Shown piece by piece: positions 62,616 to 64,000 of a DNA stretch of 64,000 nucleotides. Position numbers and translations under genes: made by a program. The number at the start of each line of letters is the position of its first letter. The stretch's first letter is position 1. A model generated the notes under the pieces. It saw only the letters and a program-made list of their open reading frames with translations. It was not told the DNA's origin and made no database searches. This DNA comes from DATKAS01 sp963733765 (lineage in GTDB: Bacteria; Actinomycetota; Acidimicrobiia; Acidimicrobiales; DATKAS01). The DNA lies in assembly GCA_963733765.1 (NCBI GenBank), contig CAVTEI010000003.1:372001-436000 (forward strand), read 5' to 3'.

Positions 62616-63532
62616 TGCGCGAGGAGCTCGAGGATCAAACCAGCGACAACGTCGGGCTGCTCGATGTGCACGAAGTGCCCGGTGCCTTCGAGCGGCACGA
62701 ACCGCGCGCCAGGAGGCAAGTACCCCATGACGTCCTCGGGCTTCGTGCCCCAACCCATCTCCTCGTACTCGAGACCGAGCACGCCCAGGAAAGGCATCGC
62801 GAGGCCCGGCAACCGCATGAGCGACCACTCCGGACGCCACGGACCGAACCCGCCGAAGCGCATCGACGGATCGAGCTTCCAGCGCCATCCGTCGGCATCG
62901 TGGCGAGCGCCGATCGTGACGATGTAGCGCAACCAGTCGAGCGACAGACGCGGGTTCATGCGCGCACGGCGCTCGGCGAGCTCGTCGAGTGTGCCCGGAC
63001 GGCGCTGCGCGTCGATGCTGCGACGACGATGGTCGAGCCACGCTTCCAGGTCCTTGGCGAGGAGCCGGGTGCGTTCGTGGTTGGCGATATCGGGAGGGAG
63101 CCGCTTCGACGGCAGCCCGTCGAGGTTCGCGAGGTGGCTGATGCGATGGGGCATGGCCTCGGCGAGCTGCATCATCAGGCCGCCGCCCTTCGAGTGGCCG
63201 ACGACGGGCGCCGGACCCCTGGTTGTGCTGTTGAGCACGGCCAGTGCGTCGCGCACGTCGGCGTCCCAGGAGTACAGCGCGGCGTAGTCGGAGTCGCCAT
63301 GGCCACGCTGGTCCCACGCGACGACACGCCAACCGGCGTCGGCGAGCAACGGCGCGATCAGATCGAACGTCGCGGCGAAGTCCATGCCGCCGTGACAGAG
63401 CAGCACGGGCGGCGCGTCGAGGTCTCCCCACTCGTAGGTGGCGATCTCGATGCCGTGGGCGTCGACCCGCCGGCGCCGATCCGGGCGGCGTGCGCCCGGA
63501 TACGTGAGGGTGTCCTCGGTTGCGGCGGTCAC
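62612..63532 (-). CDS. Alpha/beta hydrolase
   Basis: The 306-residue protein has VLLCHGGMDFAATFDLIAPL, VVAWDQRGHGDSDYA, nucleophile elbow VVGHSKGGGLMMQLAEA and terminal His in EGTGHFVHIEQP. It resembles haloalkane-dehalogenase/epoxide-hydrolase-like esterases. The GTG start follows a TAGTCT box by 6 nt, predicting a leaderless transcript. It is coupled to the smaller hydrolase. Confidence 0.85.
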   Translation of the reverse strand: MTAATEDTLTYPGARRPDRRRRVDAHGIEIATYEWGDLDAPPVLLCHGGMDFAATFDLIAPLLADAGWRVVAWDQRGHGDSDYAALYSWDADVRDALAVLNSTTRGPAPVVGHSKGGGLMMQLAEAMPHRISHLANLDGLPSKRLPPDIANHERTRLLAKDLEAWLDHRRRSIDAQRRPGTLDELAERRARMNPRLSLDWLRYIVTIGARHDADGWRWKLDPSMRFGGFGPWRPEWSLMRLPGLAMPFLGVLGLEYEEMGWGTKPEDVMGYLPPGARFVPLEGTGHFVHIEQPDVVAGLILELLAQ

Positions 63533-63538
63533 GCGCCG

Positions 63539-63544
63539 AGACTA
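63539..63544 (-). promoter_or_regulatory. -10 box of the alpha/beta hydrolase pair
   Basis: TAGTCT on the minus strand ends 6 nt before GTG 63532. Confidence 0.5.
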
Positions 63545-63613
63545 ACGGTGCTGCGTCGTGGGTTGATCGGCCTCGTAGGGTGATCGGCGGGCCGGAGGGA
63601 CCGGAGGAGAGAG

Positions 63614-63988
63614 ATGGGGACTCGAGCTCGGCGACGCGTGTTCGCTCGCCTGCTTGCTGCAACCGCGTCCGTCGCGTTCATCACGGCGTGTGGAGGGGGC
63701 GATGACAGTGAAGCTGCCCCACCTGAGACGACGGGCGTGCCGACGACCACCACGACGATCGCGACCACGACGACCGTGACCGAGGTGACCTACATCATCC
63801 AACGGGGAGACTCGTTGTCGAGCATCGCCGACCAGTTCGACATCACCGTGGCGCAGCTCATCACGATCAACCAGATCGAGGACGCCGATCACATCGAGGA
63901 GGGCCAGATACTGGTCATCGTGCCCGCCCTCACCCCGGTGAGCACCACACTGCCGGCGACGACCGCAGCCGCGGTCCCGGTGACGTGA
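63614..63988 (+). CDS. LysM-domain lipoprotein
   Basis: The 124-residue protein has a lipoprotein signal (RLLAATASVAFITACGGGDD), a Thr-rich linker (TTGVPTTTTTIATTTTVTEV) and one LysM domain (TYIIQRGDSLSSIADQFDIT, LITINQIEDADHIEEGQILV) that binds peptidoglycan. A GGAGGAGA ribosome site precedes ATG 63614. It is probably a wall-attached surface lipoprotein. Confidence 0.85.
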   Translation: MGTRARRRVFARLLAATASVAFITACGGGDDSEAAPPETTGVPTTTTTIATTTTVTEVTYIIQRGDSLSSIADQFDITVAQLITINQIEDADHIEEGQILVIVPALTPVSTTLPATTAAAVPVT

Positions 63989-64000
63989 CCTCGGGCATGA

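Overview
The window reads as a high-GC actinobacterial chromosome segment; a lineage near Acidimicrobiia is my best guess, from gene content and order rather than any database match. Support comes from a SigR/RsrA-type redox sigma pair followed by a DUF2342 metallopeptidase, tilS and hpt, then folP-folB-folK-panC-nadB-nadC-coaX-lysS and, further on, clpC. As recalled, M. tuberculosis keeps much the same backbone order around hpt, folP, panC, lysS and clpC1. An F420-type LLM oxidoreductase, many ATGA/GTGA stop-start overlaps and many probable leaderless transcripts fit the same picture. No rRNA, tRNA, CRISPR array or prophage was seen.

Layout. 1-4.1 kb is a scarred edge: a transposase fragment joined to half of an SRPBCC gene, a glycosyltransferase, and a Baeyer-Villiger-type monooxygenase carrying about ten frameshifts. 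4.1-5.25 kb is a MerR-controlled metal-response pair. 5.2-9.6 kb is a leftward MoxR/DUF58/DUF4129 envelope operon ending in a nonapeptide-repeat protein. 9.6-19.4 kb is the most unusual block: a Flp-pilin-like protein, then four overlapping leftward genes (betaine-type binding lipoprotein; degenerate PAP2 fused to a kinase and an outer domain; UbiB kinase; pseudokinase fused to a flippase-like domain), flanked by two apparently active PAP2 phosphatases. 19.4-25.5 kb is metabolic (LLM oxidoreductase, DUF1684, nucleotidyltransferase, ornithine-cyclodeaminase-like, bicupin, M15 peptidase, VOC protein). 25.6-29.7 kb is an MMPL exporter with its two-component system.

29.7-43.3 kb is the housekeeping core: redox sigma/anti-sigma, a 46-residue membrane protein, DUF2342 protease, tilS, hpt, folate genes with an embedded phosphatase-like protein lacking its catalytic cysteine, panC, nadB-nadC, a Rieske protein, coaX, a 103-bp tandem repeat and lysS. 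43.3-52 kb is accessory (epimerase, acyltransferase-like, hydrolase, SnoaL, EthD, SDR, a large LuxR-type ATPase, a polyprenyl synthase). 52.1-64 kb has clpC, a lipoprotein pair, an ACT protein, rmuC, an MBL hydrolase, xseA-xseB, a GGPP-type synthase, two hydrolases and a LysM lipoprotein.

Two window-wide patterns stand out. First, about fourteen genes have a TANNNT box 6-8 nt before the start codon, the layout of leaderless transcripts; this settles several starts and suggests one gene starts at an ATC codon. Second, nearly all reading-frame breaks, including those in panC, look like single-base insertions, which suggests residual sequencing error more than gene decay.
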